From the NCBI GenBank assembly GCA_963714255.1, contig CAVQNU010000015.1, forward strand, positions 124,001 to 188,000: 64,000 nt of DNA, in the 5' to 3' direction. Made by a program: the position numbers and the translations under genes. A model generated the notes under the pieces. It was not told where the DNA came from. It saw only the letters and a program-made list of their open reading frames with translations, and did no database searches. Position 1 is the first letter of the stretch; every line of letters begins with the position of its first letter. The DNA is from Rhodovastum sp963714255 (GTDB lineage: Bacteria; Pseudomonadota; Alphaproteobacteria; Acetobacterales; Acetobacteraceae). Positions 26,539 to 35,109 of the stretch are shown piece by piece.

Positions 26539-27219
26539 TCAGGCGCCGAACACGTCGGTCCAGGCGGCCATCAGGGCGGCATCGGCCTCCGCCATCGTTA
26601 CTGGAATGCCGAGTGCGTGCAGGCTGGTCACCCCGTGCCCGCGGATGCCGCAGGGCACGATGCCGGCGAAATGCGACAGGTCCGGCTCAACGTTCAGCGC
26701 CGCGCCGTGCCAACTGACCCAGCGCGTCACCCGCACGCCGATGGCGGCGATTTTGGCTTCGGTGCCGGCGGCGCGGTCGGCCACCCAGATGCCCACCCGT
26801 CCGGCGCGCCGTTCGCCGCGCACGTTGAAGCGGTCGAGGGCACGGATCAGCCATTCTTCCAGCCCGTGCACGTAACTGCGCACGTCGCGCGGCCGCACCG
26901 TTGCGTGCGCCCGTTCCAGGTCGAGCATCACATAGGCGGTGCGCTGTCCCGGCCCGTGATAGGTCCATTGCCCGCCGCGCCCGGCCTCATAGGTGGGAAA
27001 CCGGTCCGGCGTCTGCAGGTCGGCGCGGTTGGCCGAGGTGCCGGCGGTGTACAGCGGCTTGTGTTCGACCAGCCACACCAGTTCGCGCGCGGCCCCGGCG
27101 CGGATGGCGTCCACCCGTTCGCGCATGGCGGCCAGCGCCGGCGGATAGTCGGTCAACCCCTCGCTGATCCGCCATTCCATCCCGGGTGCGATGTCGTCCA
27201 TTGATGCCGCCTGGCTCAT
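26539..27219 (-). CDS. lipB: Octanoyltransferase (lipoate synthesis)
   Basis: Transfers octanoate from acyl carrier protein to lipoyl domains. The 226-residue product holds RGGQWTYHGPGQRTAYVMLD, the lysine region KIAAIGVRVTRWVSWHG and the catalytic Cys in GIVPCGIRG. It starts 30 bases from a tRNA gene on the other strand. Confidence 0.95.
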   Translation of the reverse strand: MSQAASMDDIAPGMEWRISEGLTDYPPALAAMRERVDAIRAGAARELVWLVEHKPLYTAGTSANRADLQTPDRFPTYEAGRGGQWTYHGPGQRTAYVMLDLERAHATVRPRDVRSYVHGLEEWLIRALDRFNVRGERRAGRVGIWVADRAAGTEAKIAAIGVRVTRWVSWHGAALNVEPDLSHFAGIVPCGIRGHGVTSLHALGIPVTMAEADAALMAAWTDVFGA

Positions 27220-27248
27220 CCGCTATATCCCCGCGCCTCTACCACGGT

Positions 27249-27334
27249 GCGGTCGTGGCGGAATGGTAGACGCGCAAGCTTGAGGTGCTTGTGGGGGAAA
27301 CCCCGTGGAAGTTCGAGTCTTCTCGACCGCACCA
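27249..27334 (+). tRNA. tRNA-Leu (anticodon GAG)
   Basis: Acceptor arm GCGGTCG pairs with CGACCGC, followed by A and an encoded CCA. The anticodon stem CAAGC/GCTTG encloses the loop TTGAGGT with anticodon GAG at 27282-27284, reading CUC and CUU. A long variable arm (GGGGG...CCCCG region) and the T-loop GTTCGAGTC confirm class II tRNA-Leu. Confidence 0.95.
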
Positions 27335-27360
27335 GTCCCGCCGGGGGCTTCCCAAAACGA

Positions 27361-27425
27361 ATGGGTTCCAAGGGCCTCCCGGCCCTTGGTGGGGGTCCAG
27401 GGGGCAAAGCCCCTTGGCCTTGCTG
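27361..27425. repeat. Core-less repeat element K
   Basis: Begins ATGGGTTCCAAGGGCC, with a CCAAGGGCC...GGCCCTTGG hairpin and then GTCCAGGGGGCAAAGCCCC+TTGG. It occupies most of the 158-base gap between tRNA-Leu and maeB and may terminate the tRNA transcript. It remains open in one frame, which could create a false N-terminal extension of maeB. Confidence 0.75.
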
Positions 27426-27492
27426 CGCTTGCTTGCCCCGGCGCCGGAACAGGCCGATCCTGAGGCCGAAGGCAAGGGCGGGAACGACAGGC

Positions 27493-29775
27493 ATGGACGA
27501 AGACTTCCGCAAGGCAGCGCTGGACTATCATCGCCTGCCGCGGCCGGGAAAACTGCAGATCGAGCCGACCAAGCGCATGGCCAGCCAGCGCGACCTGGCG
27601 CTCGCCTATTCCCCCGGCGTCGCCGCCGCCTGCATGGAAATCGCCGCCAACCCGGCGACCGCGTTCGACTACACCGCCCGCGGCAATCTGGTGGGCGTGA
27701 TTTCCAACGGCACCGCTGTGCTGGGTCTGGGTAATATCGGCCCGCTCGCCGGCAAGCCGGTGATGGAGGGCAAGGCCGTCCTGTTCAAGAAATTCGCCGG
27801 CATCGATGTGTTCGACATCGAGGTCGACGAGCAGGACCCCGACCGGTTCGTCGAGGTGGTGGCAGCACTCGAACCCACCTTCGGCGCAATCAATCTGGAA
27901 GACATCAAGGCGCCCGAGTGCTTCGAGATCGAGGCGAAGCTGCGCGCCCGGATGGCCATTCCGGTGTTTCACGACGACCAGCACGGCACCGCCATTACCG
28001 TCGCCGCCGCGGTGCGCAACGGGCTGCTGCTGCAGGGCAAGCGGCTGGAGGAGGTGCGCCTGGTGACCTCCGGCGCCGGTGCGGCAGCCATGGCTTGCGT
28101 CGATTTGCTGGTGGTCATGGGGCTGCGGCGGGAGCATGTCACGCTCACCGACCTGAAGGGGGTGGTGCATGCCGGCCGCAACGATCTGACCGACCGGATG
28201 CGCCGCTACGCCCATGTCACACCGGCGCGCACGCTGGATGAGGTGCTGCAGGGGGCCGACGTGTTCATGGGCCTGTCGGCGCCGCGCGTTCTGAAACCCG
28301 AATGGCTCGGCCGGTTCGCTGCCAAGCCGCTGATCCTCGCCCTGGCCAATCCCGAGCCCGAGATATTGCCCGAAGCGGTGCGCGCCGCCCGGCCGGATGC
28401 GATCGTGGCCACCGGGCGCAGCGACTACCCGAACCAGGTCAACAACGTCCTGTGCTTCCCCTTCATCTTCCGCGGCGCGCTGGATGTCGGCGCCACCACC
28501 ATTAACGAGGCGATGAAACTCGCCGCGGTCGAGGCGATCGCCGAACTCGCCCGCATCGAGGCCAGCGAAGTGGTCGCCGCCGCCTATGGCGGGGCGGCGC
28601 CGGTGTTCGGGCCGGACTATATCATTCCCAAGCCGTTCGACCCGCGGCTGATCCTGCAGATCGCGCCCGCGGTGGCGCGTGCGGCCATGGAGACCGGCGT
28701 CGCCCGCCGGCCGATCGCCGATTTCGATGCCTACCGGCGCGAACTGGAGCGCTTCGCCTTCCGCTCCGGCCAGCTCATGCGCCCGGTGTTCGAGCGCGCC
28801 AAGGCGAACCCGGCGCGGGTGGTCTATGCCGAAGGCGAGGACGAGCGGGTGCTGCGCGCGGTGCAGAGCCTGGTGGATGACGACATGGCCCGGCCGATCC
28901 TGATCGGCCGCCGCGGCGTCATCGAGCGGCTGGTGCGCGAAATGGGCCTGCGCATGGACCTGCAGGAAAGCGTGCAGGTGCTCGACCCCACCCAGGACGA
29001 GGCGGTGTTCGCGCCGCTGGTGGCGGAATACCAGCGCCTGGTGGCCCGCCGCGGCGTGCCGCCCGAGGCCGCCGCCCGCCGCGTGCGCACAAGGCCCACC
29101 GTCGCGGCCAGCCTGCTGCTGCATGCCGGCCGCGCCGATGCGGCCATCTGCGGCGGCAACGGCGCGTGGTGGCGGCATATGCAATACGTCATGGAGGTGA
29201 TCCCCAAGCGCCCCGAGGTCAGCCGCATCTACGCGCTGTCCTGCCTGATCGTGCAGGCCGGCGTGCTGTTCGTCTGCGACACCCATATGAACCTCGACCC
29301 GACCGCCGAGCAGATCGCCGAAATGACGCTGCTGGCCGCCGATTCGGTGCGCGGCTTCGGCCTGCACCCGAAAGCGGCGCTGCTGTCGCATTCCAGCTTC
29401 GGCTCCAGCAATTCGCCGAGCGCGCGCAAGATGCGCCAGGCGCTGCTGCTGATCCGCGAGCGCGCCCCGCACATCGAAATCGACGGCGAGATGCATGCCG
29501 ACGCCGCGCTCGCCGAGGCGATCCGCCAGCGGATGGTGCCGGGATCGCCGCTGACGGGGGCTGCCAATCTGCTGGTGATGCCGGGGCTGGATGCCGCCAA
29601 CATTGCCTTCAACCTGCTGAAGGCCGCCGCCGAGGGGCTACAGGTCGGGCCGCTGCTGCTGGGCATGGCGAAAGCCGTGCATGTGGTGCCGCCCAGCGTC
29701 ACCGCCCGCGGCATCCTCAATGTCAGTGCAATCGCGGCCCTGGAAGCGCAGGCGCTGCGGCCGGCGCCGGGCTGA
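27493..29775 (+). CDS. maeB: NADP-dependent malic enzyme with phosphotransacetylase-like domain
   Basis: Oxidatively decarboxylates malate to pyruvate. The start at 27493 gives 760 residues; upstream in-frame codons run through tRNA-Leu and a repeat and are rejected. N-terminal malic domain: LALAYSPGVAAAC and VFHDDQHGTAITVAAAVRNG; the NAD(P) fold follows with LVTSGAGAAAMAC. From about residue 440 (FRSGQLMRPVFERAKANPAR) a phosphate-acetyltransferase-like domain reaches the end; in MaeB proteins this domain is regulatory. Confidence 0.95.
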   Translation: MDEDFRKAALDYHRLPRPGKLQIEPTKRMASQRDLALAYSPGVAAACMEIAANPATAFDYTARGNLVGVISNGTAVLGLGNIGPLAGKPVMEGKAVLFKKFAGIDVFDIEVDEQDPDRFVEVVAALEPTFGAINLEDIKAPECFEIEAKLRARMAIPVFHDDQHGTAITVAAAVRNGLLLQGKRLEEVRLVTSGAGAAAMACVDLLVVMGLRREHVTLTDLKGVVHAGRNDLTDRMRRYAHVTPARTLDEVLQGADVFMGLSAPRVLKPEWLGRFAAKPLILALANPEPEILPEAVRAARPDAIVATGRSDYPNQVNNVLCFPFIFRGALDVGATTINEAMKLAAVEAIAELARIEASEVVAAAYGGAAPVFGPDYIIPKPFDPRLILQIAPAVARAAMETGVARRPIADFDAYRRELERFAFRSGQLMRPVFERAKANPARVVYAEGEDERVLRAVQSLVDDDMARPILIGRRGVIERLVREMGLRMDLQESVQVLDPTQDEAVFAPLVAEYQRLVARRGVPPEAAARRVRTRPTVAASLLLHAGRADAAICGGNGAWWRHMQYVMEVIPKRPEVSRIYALSCLIVQAGVLFVCDTHMNLDPTAEQIAEMTLLAADSVRGFGLHPKAALLSHSSFGSSNSPSARKMRQALLLIRERAPHIEIDGEMHADAALAEAIRQRMVPGSPLTGAANLLVMPGLDAANIAFNLLKAAAEGLQVGPLLLGMAKAVHVVPPSVTARGILNVSAIAALEAQALRPAPG

Positions 29776-29779
29776 GCCG

Positions 29780-30229
29780 ATGGTGTTTTTTCTTCTCGGC
29801 ATTCTCGGGCTGCTGGTGCTGATGGGCACACTCGGCGCTTTCTCGCGGGCGCAGGTGGCCAGCATCAAGCAACTGGGCCTTTGGGTGCTGGCGATCGGCG
29901 GGCTGCTGCTGTCGGTGCTGCTGCTGTTCACCCGCGGCCCGGCCGGGCTCGGCACGCTGCTGCTGCTCGGGCCGCTGCTGTGGAGCTGGGTGGGCCAGGC
30001 CCGCCCGGGCGCCGCTCCGGGCGGTGCCGGTCCGCGGCAGCGCGCAGCGCCGGGCGGGCGGATGACGCGGGAAGAAGCCTACCAGGTGCTGGGGCTGAAA
30101 CCCGGCGCGAGTGCTGCGGAGATCCGCGCGGCCCATCACCGGCTGATGCGTGCGGCGCATCCGGATGTGGGCGGCTCGGACTGGCTTGCGGCGCGGATTA
30201 ACCAGGCGCGGGATGCGCTGCTGGGGTGA
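29780..30229 (+). CDS. Membrane-anchored DnaJ-domain protein
   Basis: 149 residues starting MVFFLLGILGLLVLMGTLGA, with two or three hydrophobic segments, a Gly/Pro/Arg-rich linker, and a C-terminal J-domain (EEAYQVLGLKPGASAAEIRA) that keeps the HPD tripeptide (RAAHPDVGG). The layout resembles TIM14-type or DjlA-like co-chaperones that recruit DnaK at the membrane. It starts four bases after maeB. The client is unknown. Confidence 0.8.
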   Translation: MVFFLLGILGLLVLMGTLGAFSRAQVASIKQLGLWVLAIGGLLLSVLLLFTRGPAGLGTLLLLGPLLWSWVGQARPGAAPGGAGPRQRAAPGGRMTREEAYQVLGLKPGASAAEIRAAHHRLMRAAHPDVGGSDWLAARINQARDALLG

Positions 30230-30233
30230 AGGG

Positions 30234-30407
30234 AGGAAGGCCAGGGCTCTGCCCTGGACCCCGCTGCTTAAGCAGTTGTTATGAGAGAGGGGTGAGGCGG
30301 GGAACCGGTTCCCCGCCTCACCCCCCTCTCATAACAACTGCCTAAAAGTAATGGGTTCCAAGGGGCCACTGCCCCTTGGCGGGTCCAGGGCAGAGCCCTG
30401 GCCTTCC
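30234..30407. repeat. Palindromic element C (full core)
   Basis: The core is centred on AACCGGTT at 30303-30310. The variable block TTATGAGAGAGGGG (30279-30292) matches its partner 30321-30334 in 13 of 14 positions. Next to the centre this copy has GGGGAACC where other copies have GGTGAACC, and the opposite arm carries the complementary change. The left arm lacks the CCAAGG hairpin; the right arm has both. Confidence 0.9.
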
Positions 30408-30506
30408 TCCCTTCACCCGATTGCCCCGCCGGCACCCGGCCGCCATATTTCAGCCCTGTCCGCGTGCTTGTCTGATCGAATCGAATCTCGCCAAGGAACC
30501 ACTCGC

Positions 30507-31382
30507 GTGATCAAGCCGCTGCGTAAGGCCGTCCTGCCCGTCGCGGGCCTCGGCACCCGTTTCCTGCCGGCCACCAAGGCGATGGCCAAGGAAATGCTGC
30601 CGGTGGTCGACAAGCCGCTGATCCAGTACGCGGTCGAGGAGGCGCGGGCCGCCGGCATCGACCAGTTCTGCATGGTCACCGGCCGCGGCAAGACCGCGCT
30701 GGTCGAACATTTCGACATCGCCTACGAACTCGAAGCCACCCTGCGCGAGCGCGGCCGCACCGCCGAACTGAAGGCGCTGCACGACCAGCAGCTTCCCCCC
30801 GGCGCGATCGTTACCGTTCGCCAGCAGGAACCGCTCGGCCTCGGCCACGCCATCTGGTGCGCCCGCGCCTTCATCGGCGAGGACCCGTTCGCCATCCTGC
30901 TGCCCGACGACCTGGTGCTGGCCGAGACCCCCTGCATGAAGCAGCTCGCCGACGCCTACGCAGTCACCGGCGGCTGCGTCGTGGCCGTCACCGAGGTGCC
31001 GCGCGACCAGACCAGCCGCTACGGCATCCTCGACATCGGCGCCGACGACGGCCGGCTGGTCACGGTGAAGGGCCTGGTCGAGAAGCCGAAGCCGGAAGCG
31101 GCCCCCTCGAACCTGTCGATCATCGGCCGCTACGTGCTGGTGCCGGAAGTGATCGGATACCTCTCGCGCATGGAGCGCGGCGCCGGCAACGAGGTGCAGC
31201 TTACCGACGCCATGGCCCGGCTGATCGGCCAGGTGCCGTTCCACGGCCTGCGCTATGAAGGCCGCCGCTTCGATTGCGGCGACAAGGTGGGGTTCCTGGA
31301 AGCGCAGATCGCCTTCGCGCTCAAGCGCCCCGATCTCGGCCCGGCGGTGCGCGCCTTCCTGCGCCGCTACGTCGACGCATGA
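30507..31382 (+). CDS. galU: UTP-glucose-1-phosphate uridylyltransferase
   Basis: Makes UDP-glucose for envelope polysaccharides and glycolipids. GTG start with CCAAGGAACC upstream; 291 residues beginning MIKPLRKAVLPVAGLGTRFL, with the nucleotidyl signature GLGTRFLPATK at residues 14-24 and the later KGLVEKPKPEAAPSNLSIIG. The longer upstream frame is repeat DNA. Overlaps the phosphohexomutase gene by four bases. Confidence 0.96.
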   Translation: MIKPLRKAVLPVAGLGTRFLPATKAMAKEMLPVVDKPLIQYAVEEARAAGIDQFCMVTGRGKTALVEHFDIAYELEATLRERGRTAELKALHDQQLPPGAIVTVRQQEPLGLGHAIWCARAFIGEDPFAILLPDDLVLAETPCMKQLADAYAVTGGCVVAVTEVPRDQTSRYGILDIGADDGRLVTVKGLVEKPKPEAAPSNLSIIGRYVLVPEVIGYLSRMERGAGNEVQLTDAMARLIGQVPFHGLRYEGRRFDCGDKVGFLEAQIAFALKRPDLGPAVRAFLRRYVDA

Positions 31383-32806
31383 CCGCCGGGCTGCCGATGG
31401 ACTTCACGCATCGCTTCGATCCGACCGTGCTGCGCGAATACGACATCCGCGGCATCGTCGGGCGCACCCTGAACACGGCGGACGCCTTCGCCCTCGGCCG
31501 CTGCTTCGGCAGCATCGTCGCGCGCACCGGCGGCACCACGGTGGCGGTGGGCTATGACGGGCGGGTGTCCTCCCCGGTGCTGGAGCCGCATCTGGTCGCC
31601 GGCCTGAAAGCGAGCGGGCTGGAGGTGCTGCGCATCGGCCGCGGTCCGACGCCGATGTTGTACTATGCCGCCACCACGCTGAAGACCGCCGGCGGGATCA
31701 TGCTCACCGGCAGCCACAACCCGCCCGACTACAACGGCTTCAAGATGATGCTGCACGGCAAGCCGTTCTTCGGCGCGCAGATCACCGAAATCGGCCGCAT
31801 GGCGGCTTCCGGCGACGTGGTGCCGCCGGCTGCGGGAAGCGACCGCGCGGTCGATGTCTCCACCGAGTACCTGGCCCGGCTGGTGGTTGACTGGGACGGC
31901 GGCGATCGCGAACTCAACGTGGTGTGGGACAACGGCAACGGTGCCGCCGGCGAGGTGCTGCAGCGTCTTGTCGCGGCTTTGCCGGGCCGCCACACGGTGC
32001 TGTTCGCCGACATCGACGGCAGTTTCCCCAACCACCATCCCGACCCCACGGTGCCGGACAACCTACAGCACCTGATCGCCGAGGTGCGGCAACGCGGCGC
32101 CGACATCGGCATCGCCTTCGACGGCGACGCCGACCGCATCGGCGTGGTCGATAACACCGGCACAATGATGTTCGGCGACCAGGTGCTGGTGGTGCTGGCG
32201 CGCGACGTGCTGGCCCAGCATCCGGGGGCGACGATCATCGCCGATGTGAAGGCGAGCCAGGTGCTGTTCGACGAAGTCGCCCGGGCGGGCGGCGTGCCGC
32301 TGATGTTCAAGACCGGGCATAGCCTGATCAAGGCCAAGATGGCCGAAATCGGCTGTCCGCTGGCCGGCGAGATGTCCGGCCATATTTTTTTCGCCGACCA
32401 CTGGTACGGTTTCGATGACGCGCTGTATGCCGCCGTCCGGCTGCTCGGCATTCTGGCGCGGCTGCCCGGCCCATTGTCGTCGGTGCGCAAAGCGCTGCCG
32501 CACGTGGTCAACACGCCGGAACTGCGCTTCGACTGCGATGACACCCGCAAGTTCACGGTGATCGCGGAGGTTGCCGCGCGGCTGCAGGCGGCGGGGGCCA
32601 ACCTGTCCGGCATCGATGGCGTGCGGGTGCAGACCGACGACGGCTGGTGGTTGCTGCGTGCCTCCAACACCCAGGCGGTGCTGGTGGCCCGCGCCGAAGC
32701 AGGCGACGCGGCGGGGCTGGAGCGGCTGAAGGCCGCGCTCGCCGAACAGTTGGCGGCGTCCGGGCTGGCCGCACCGGATTTTTCCGGGTCGCATGCCGGG
32801 CATTGA
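31379..32806 (+). CDS. Phosphomannomutase/phosphoglucomutase
   Basis: Interconverts hexose 1- and 6-phosphates. 475 residues; the phosphoserine loop LTGSHNPPDYNGFK puts the catalytic Ser at 112, and the metal loop is FDGDADRIGVVD near residue 246. The protein is close to AlgC/ManB bifunctional enzymes, but substrate preference cannot be read from sequence alone. Together with galU it can feed UDP-glucose from glucose 6-phosphate. A second start at 31397 (MDFTHRFDP) is possible. Confidence 0.92.
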   Translation: MTAGLPMDFTHRFDPTVLREYDIRGIVGRTLNTADAFALGRCFGSIVARTGGTTVAVGYDGRVSSPVLEPHLVAGLKASGLEVLRIGRGPTPMLYYAATTLKTAGGIMLTGSHNPPDYNGFKMMLHGKPFFGAQITEIGRMAASGDVVPPAAGSDRAVDVSTEYLARLVVDWDGGDRELNVVWDNGNGAAGEVLQRLVAALPGRHTVLFADIDGSFPNHHPDPTVPDNLQHLIAEVRQRGADIGIAFDGDADRIGVVDNTGTMMFGDQVLVVLARDVLAQHPGATIIADVKASQVLFDEVARAGGVPLMFKTGHSLIKAKMAEIGCPLAGEMSGHIFFADHWYGFDDALYAAVRLLGILARLPGPLSSVRKALPHVVNTPELRFDCDDTRKFTVIAEVAARLQAAGANLSGIDGVRVQTDDGWWLLRASNTQAVLVARAEAGDAAGLERLKAALAEQLAASGLAAPDFSGSHAGH

Positions 32807-32845
32807 CCGTTTGATCCCCCCCGTGGCCGGGGGCTGAACGCGGCC

Positions 32846-33214
32846 ATGCTGGGTGCCCTGGTGCTGCTGCTGGGCTGCCAACTGGCCGGTGAATCCATTG
32901 CGCGCGCGGCGGGGCTGCCGGTGCCCGGCCCGGTGCTGGGCATGGTGCTGCTGTTCGTGCTGCTGGTGCTGCGCGAGCGGCTGCAGCCCAAGGCCCCGCC
33001 GGCGGACCGGACCGCGCTGGGTCCGGTGACGGTCGCACTGCTGGGCAATCTTTCCCTGTTGTTCGTGCCGGCCGGCACCGGGGTGGTGCAGCAAGGGCCG
33101 GTGCTGCTGCGCAACGGGCCGGGGCTGATCGTGGCCCTCGTGGTCTCGACCGCGCTGACGCTCGCGGTGACGGCCTGGGTGTTCGCCACGGTTGCGCGGC
33201 GGCTGCGGCGATGA
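32846..33214 (+). CDS. LrgA/CidA-family membrane protein
   Basis: 122 residues with four hydrophobic segments and the family motif GLPVPGPVLGMVLLFVLL. LrgA/CidA proteins were described as holin/antiholin-like; with LrgB they also act in pyruvate or glycolate movement in some organisms. Overlaps lrgB by four bases. The gap from the mutase holds a short hairpin, CCCCC...GGGGG. Confidence 0.85.
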   Translation: MLGALVLLLGCQLAGESIARAAGLPVPGPVLGMVLLFVLLVLRERLQPKAPPADRTALGPVTVALLGNLSLLFVPAGTGVVQQGPVLLRNGPGLIVALVVSTALTLAVTAWVFATVARRLRR

Positions 33215-33930
33215 GCGGGCTCGACGTGCTGTGGGTGTACCTGGCCGCCAGCCCGTTGCTGTGGCTGACCGCCACCCTGGCCGCCTATCTGCTGGCCGAC
33301 CGGGTGTCGACTGCGTGCGGGCGGCATCCGCTGGCCAACCCGGTGCTGCTGGCGGTGGCCCTGATGTCTTGCGTGCTGCTGGCGACCGGCACGCAGTTCC
33401 AGACCTATTTCGAGGGCGCGCAGTTCGTGCATTTCCTGCTCGGCCCGGCCACGGTGGCGCTGGCGGTGCCGCTATGGCGCAACCGGCGTGAGGTGGCGCG
33501 CGCGCTGCTGCCGCTGGCCGCAGCCCTGCTGGCAGGCGCGGTGACGGCGGTGGTGTCGGCGGTGGGCATCGCCTGGGCGTTTGGCGCGCCCGCCTCGGTG
33601 CTGGCCTCGCTCGCGCCGAAATCGGTGACCGCGGCGATCGCCATGGGCATCGCGCGCGAACTGGGCGGCGATCCGGCGCTGACCGCCACGCTGGTGATCA
33701 CCACCGGCATTCTGGGGGCGATGATCGCCGCGCCGGTGCTGCGGGCGGTGGGGGTGCGTGACCCGGCGGCACGAGGGTTCGCATTGGGTCTGGCGGCGCA
33801 CGGCATCGGCACCGCTCGCGCCTTTCAGGCCGATCCGGTGGCGGGCACCTTCGCCGGCATCGCCATGGGATTGAACGGGCTGGTGACCGCGGCGATCGTG
33901 CCGGTGGTGCTGCATGTGTTCGGGCTGTAG
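33211..33930 (+). CDS. LrgB-family membrane protein
   Basis: Partner of the LrgA-like protein: 239 residues with about seven hydrophobic segments and the conserved ASLAPKSVTAAIAMGIA and GLAAHGIGTARAF motifs of LrgB. The plant chloroplast glycolate/glycerate transporter PLGG1 is an LrgAB fusion, which is noteworthy in an organism with RuBisCO; whether this pair moves glycolate is not shown here. Confidence 0.87.
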   Translation: MSGLDVLWVYLAASPLLWLTATLAAYLLADRVSTACGRHPLANPVLLAVALMSCVLLATGTQFQTYFEGAQFVHFLLGPATVALAVPLWRNRREVARALLPLAAALLAGAVTAVVSAVGIAWAFGAPASVLASLAPKSVTAAIAMGIARELGGDPALTATLVITTGILGAMIAAPVLRAVGVRDPAARGFALGLAAHGIGTARAFQADPVAGTFAGIAMGLNGLVTAAIVPVVLHVFGL

Positions 33931-33960
33931 CCTGGGGCCAGGCCGCGGAGGACGACGCGC

Positions 33961-34587
33961 ATGACCATCGAGCTATGGACCTGGAATACGCCCAACGGGC
34001 GCAAGATCAGCGTGGCGCTGGAGGAGATGGGACTGCCCTACACCGTGAAGGTGGTGGACATCTCCAAGGACGAGCAGTTCAACCCGGCGTTTCTCGCCTT
34101 CAGTCCGAACAACCGCATCCCGGCCATCAAGGACCCGGTCGGGCCGGACGGCAAGCCGATCACGGTGTTCGAGTTGGGCGCCATCCTGATCTACCTGGGG
34201 GTCAAGACCGGGCTGTTCTGGCCCGCCGATCTGCGCCGGCAGGTGCCGGTGCTGGAATGGCTGATGTGGCAGATGGGCGGGTTCGGGCCGATGCCGGGGC
34301 AGGTGCACCATTTCCTGCAGGTCGAGAACGAGCAGGACCGGCGCTACGGGCTCGAACGTTATAGCCGCGAAACCCGCCGGCTTTACGGCGTGGCGGACCG
34401 GCGGCTGGCGCAGGTGGCCTATTTCGCCGGCGACATTTCCATCGCCGATTTCGCCATTCTCGCCTGGGTCTGGCGCCACGAACGGCATCAGGTCGACCTG
34501 GCCGAGTTCCCGCACGTCAAGCGGTGGTACGAGACGATGATGTCGCGTCCGGCGACGCAGCGGGGTTTCGAGGTGGCGTTGAGCTGA
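33961..34587 (+). CDS. Glutathione S-transferase family protein (YfcG-like)
   Basis: 208 residues. An N-terminal thioredoxin-like domain (MTIELWTWNTPNGRKISVAL) carries the TPNGRK active-site segment typical of YfcG/YghU-type GSTs, which have disulfide reductase activity toward glutathione. The C-terminal helical domain includes ISIADFAILAWVWRHE. A GGAGGACGACGC region precedes the ATG. Confidence 0.9.
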   Translation: MTIELWTWNTPNGRKISVALEEMGLPYTVKVVDISKDEQFNPAFLAFSPNNRIPAIKDPVGPDGKPITVFELGAILIYLGVKTGLFWPADLRRQVPVLEWLMWQMGGFGPMPGQVHHFLQVENEQDRRYGLERYSRETRRLYGVADRRLAQVAYFAGDISIADFAILAWVWRHERHQVDLAEFPHVKRWYETMMSRPATQRGFEVALS

Positions 34588-35006
34588 CGCGGCCCGCCCG
34601 CCGGATGTCGTCAGGGGAGCGACGGTCCTGCGGACCAATGCGCGTGCCGATGCGATCGGGCCGGCGGGAGCAGCGATCGGCGGCGCCACGAGCGCGATCG
34701 GCCCCGTTGGCTGAACAGGATTCGGGGTGAGCCAAGAAAAGAGTTCCGCCGGCTTCATCCGCCGGCGGACTTTCCACGCTTAAGCCCGATCGCCACCCGT
34801 TCTTGCGCATGCACCGCAGCGCGACGGGCCTTCTATCCACGCGCCCAGCCCGCATGCCGGCGTGCCCGTCCGAGGCCAATATGTGGCGCCCCCGTCACGA
34901 ATCGGGCGCAACTGGCCGGTTCCATGGACTCGATTTCACGAGTTCCGACCATATCTCGGAAGATGACAGATTAACCGAGTACAAATTCATGCGACATGGC
35001 GACCCA
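34588..35006. other. Intergenic stretch with no supported gene
   Basis: The stretch from the GST stop to the promoter at 35007 holds a GC hairpin at 34746-34768 (CCGCCGGC, TTCATCC, GCCGGCGG) and then a sharp fall in GC from about 34930. A frame at 34803-35060 exists, but it has no ribosome binding site, no recognised motif and mixed codon use; I do not call it a gene. Confidence 0.6.
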
Positions 35007-35035
35007 TTGACAATAAAGCGAATATATGATATAAA
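35007..35035 (+). promoter_or_regulatory. Near-consensus sigma70 promoter for the TAXI-like gene
   Basis: TTGACA, a 17-base spacer and TATAAA lie in an AT-rich patch about 75 bases before the ATG at 35110. Eleven of twelve hexamer positions match consensus, and spacing is optimal. Such a promoter is unusual in this GC-rich window and suggests strong constitutive transcription or foreign origin. Confidence 0.75.
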
Positions 35036-35109
35036 ATATTTGCTAAAAATTGCCCAATGATACAAATGTTTTGGCGATAGCCAAGACGCAACGGGAAGGG
35101 GTAACACGC

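Noticed and set aside
27247..27492. N-terminal extension of the malic enzyme
   Set aside because: The frame runs through tRNA-Leu and a repeat element; the family start is at 27493.
34803..35060. Possible 85-codon gene before the TAXI-like gene
   Set aside because: No ribosome binding site or motif; it crosses the AT-rich promoter region, and its composition changes abruptly.
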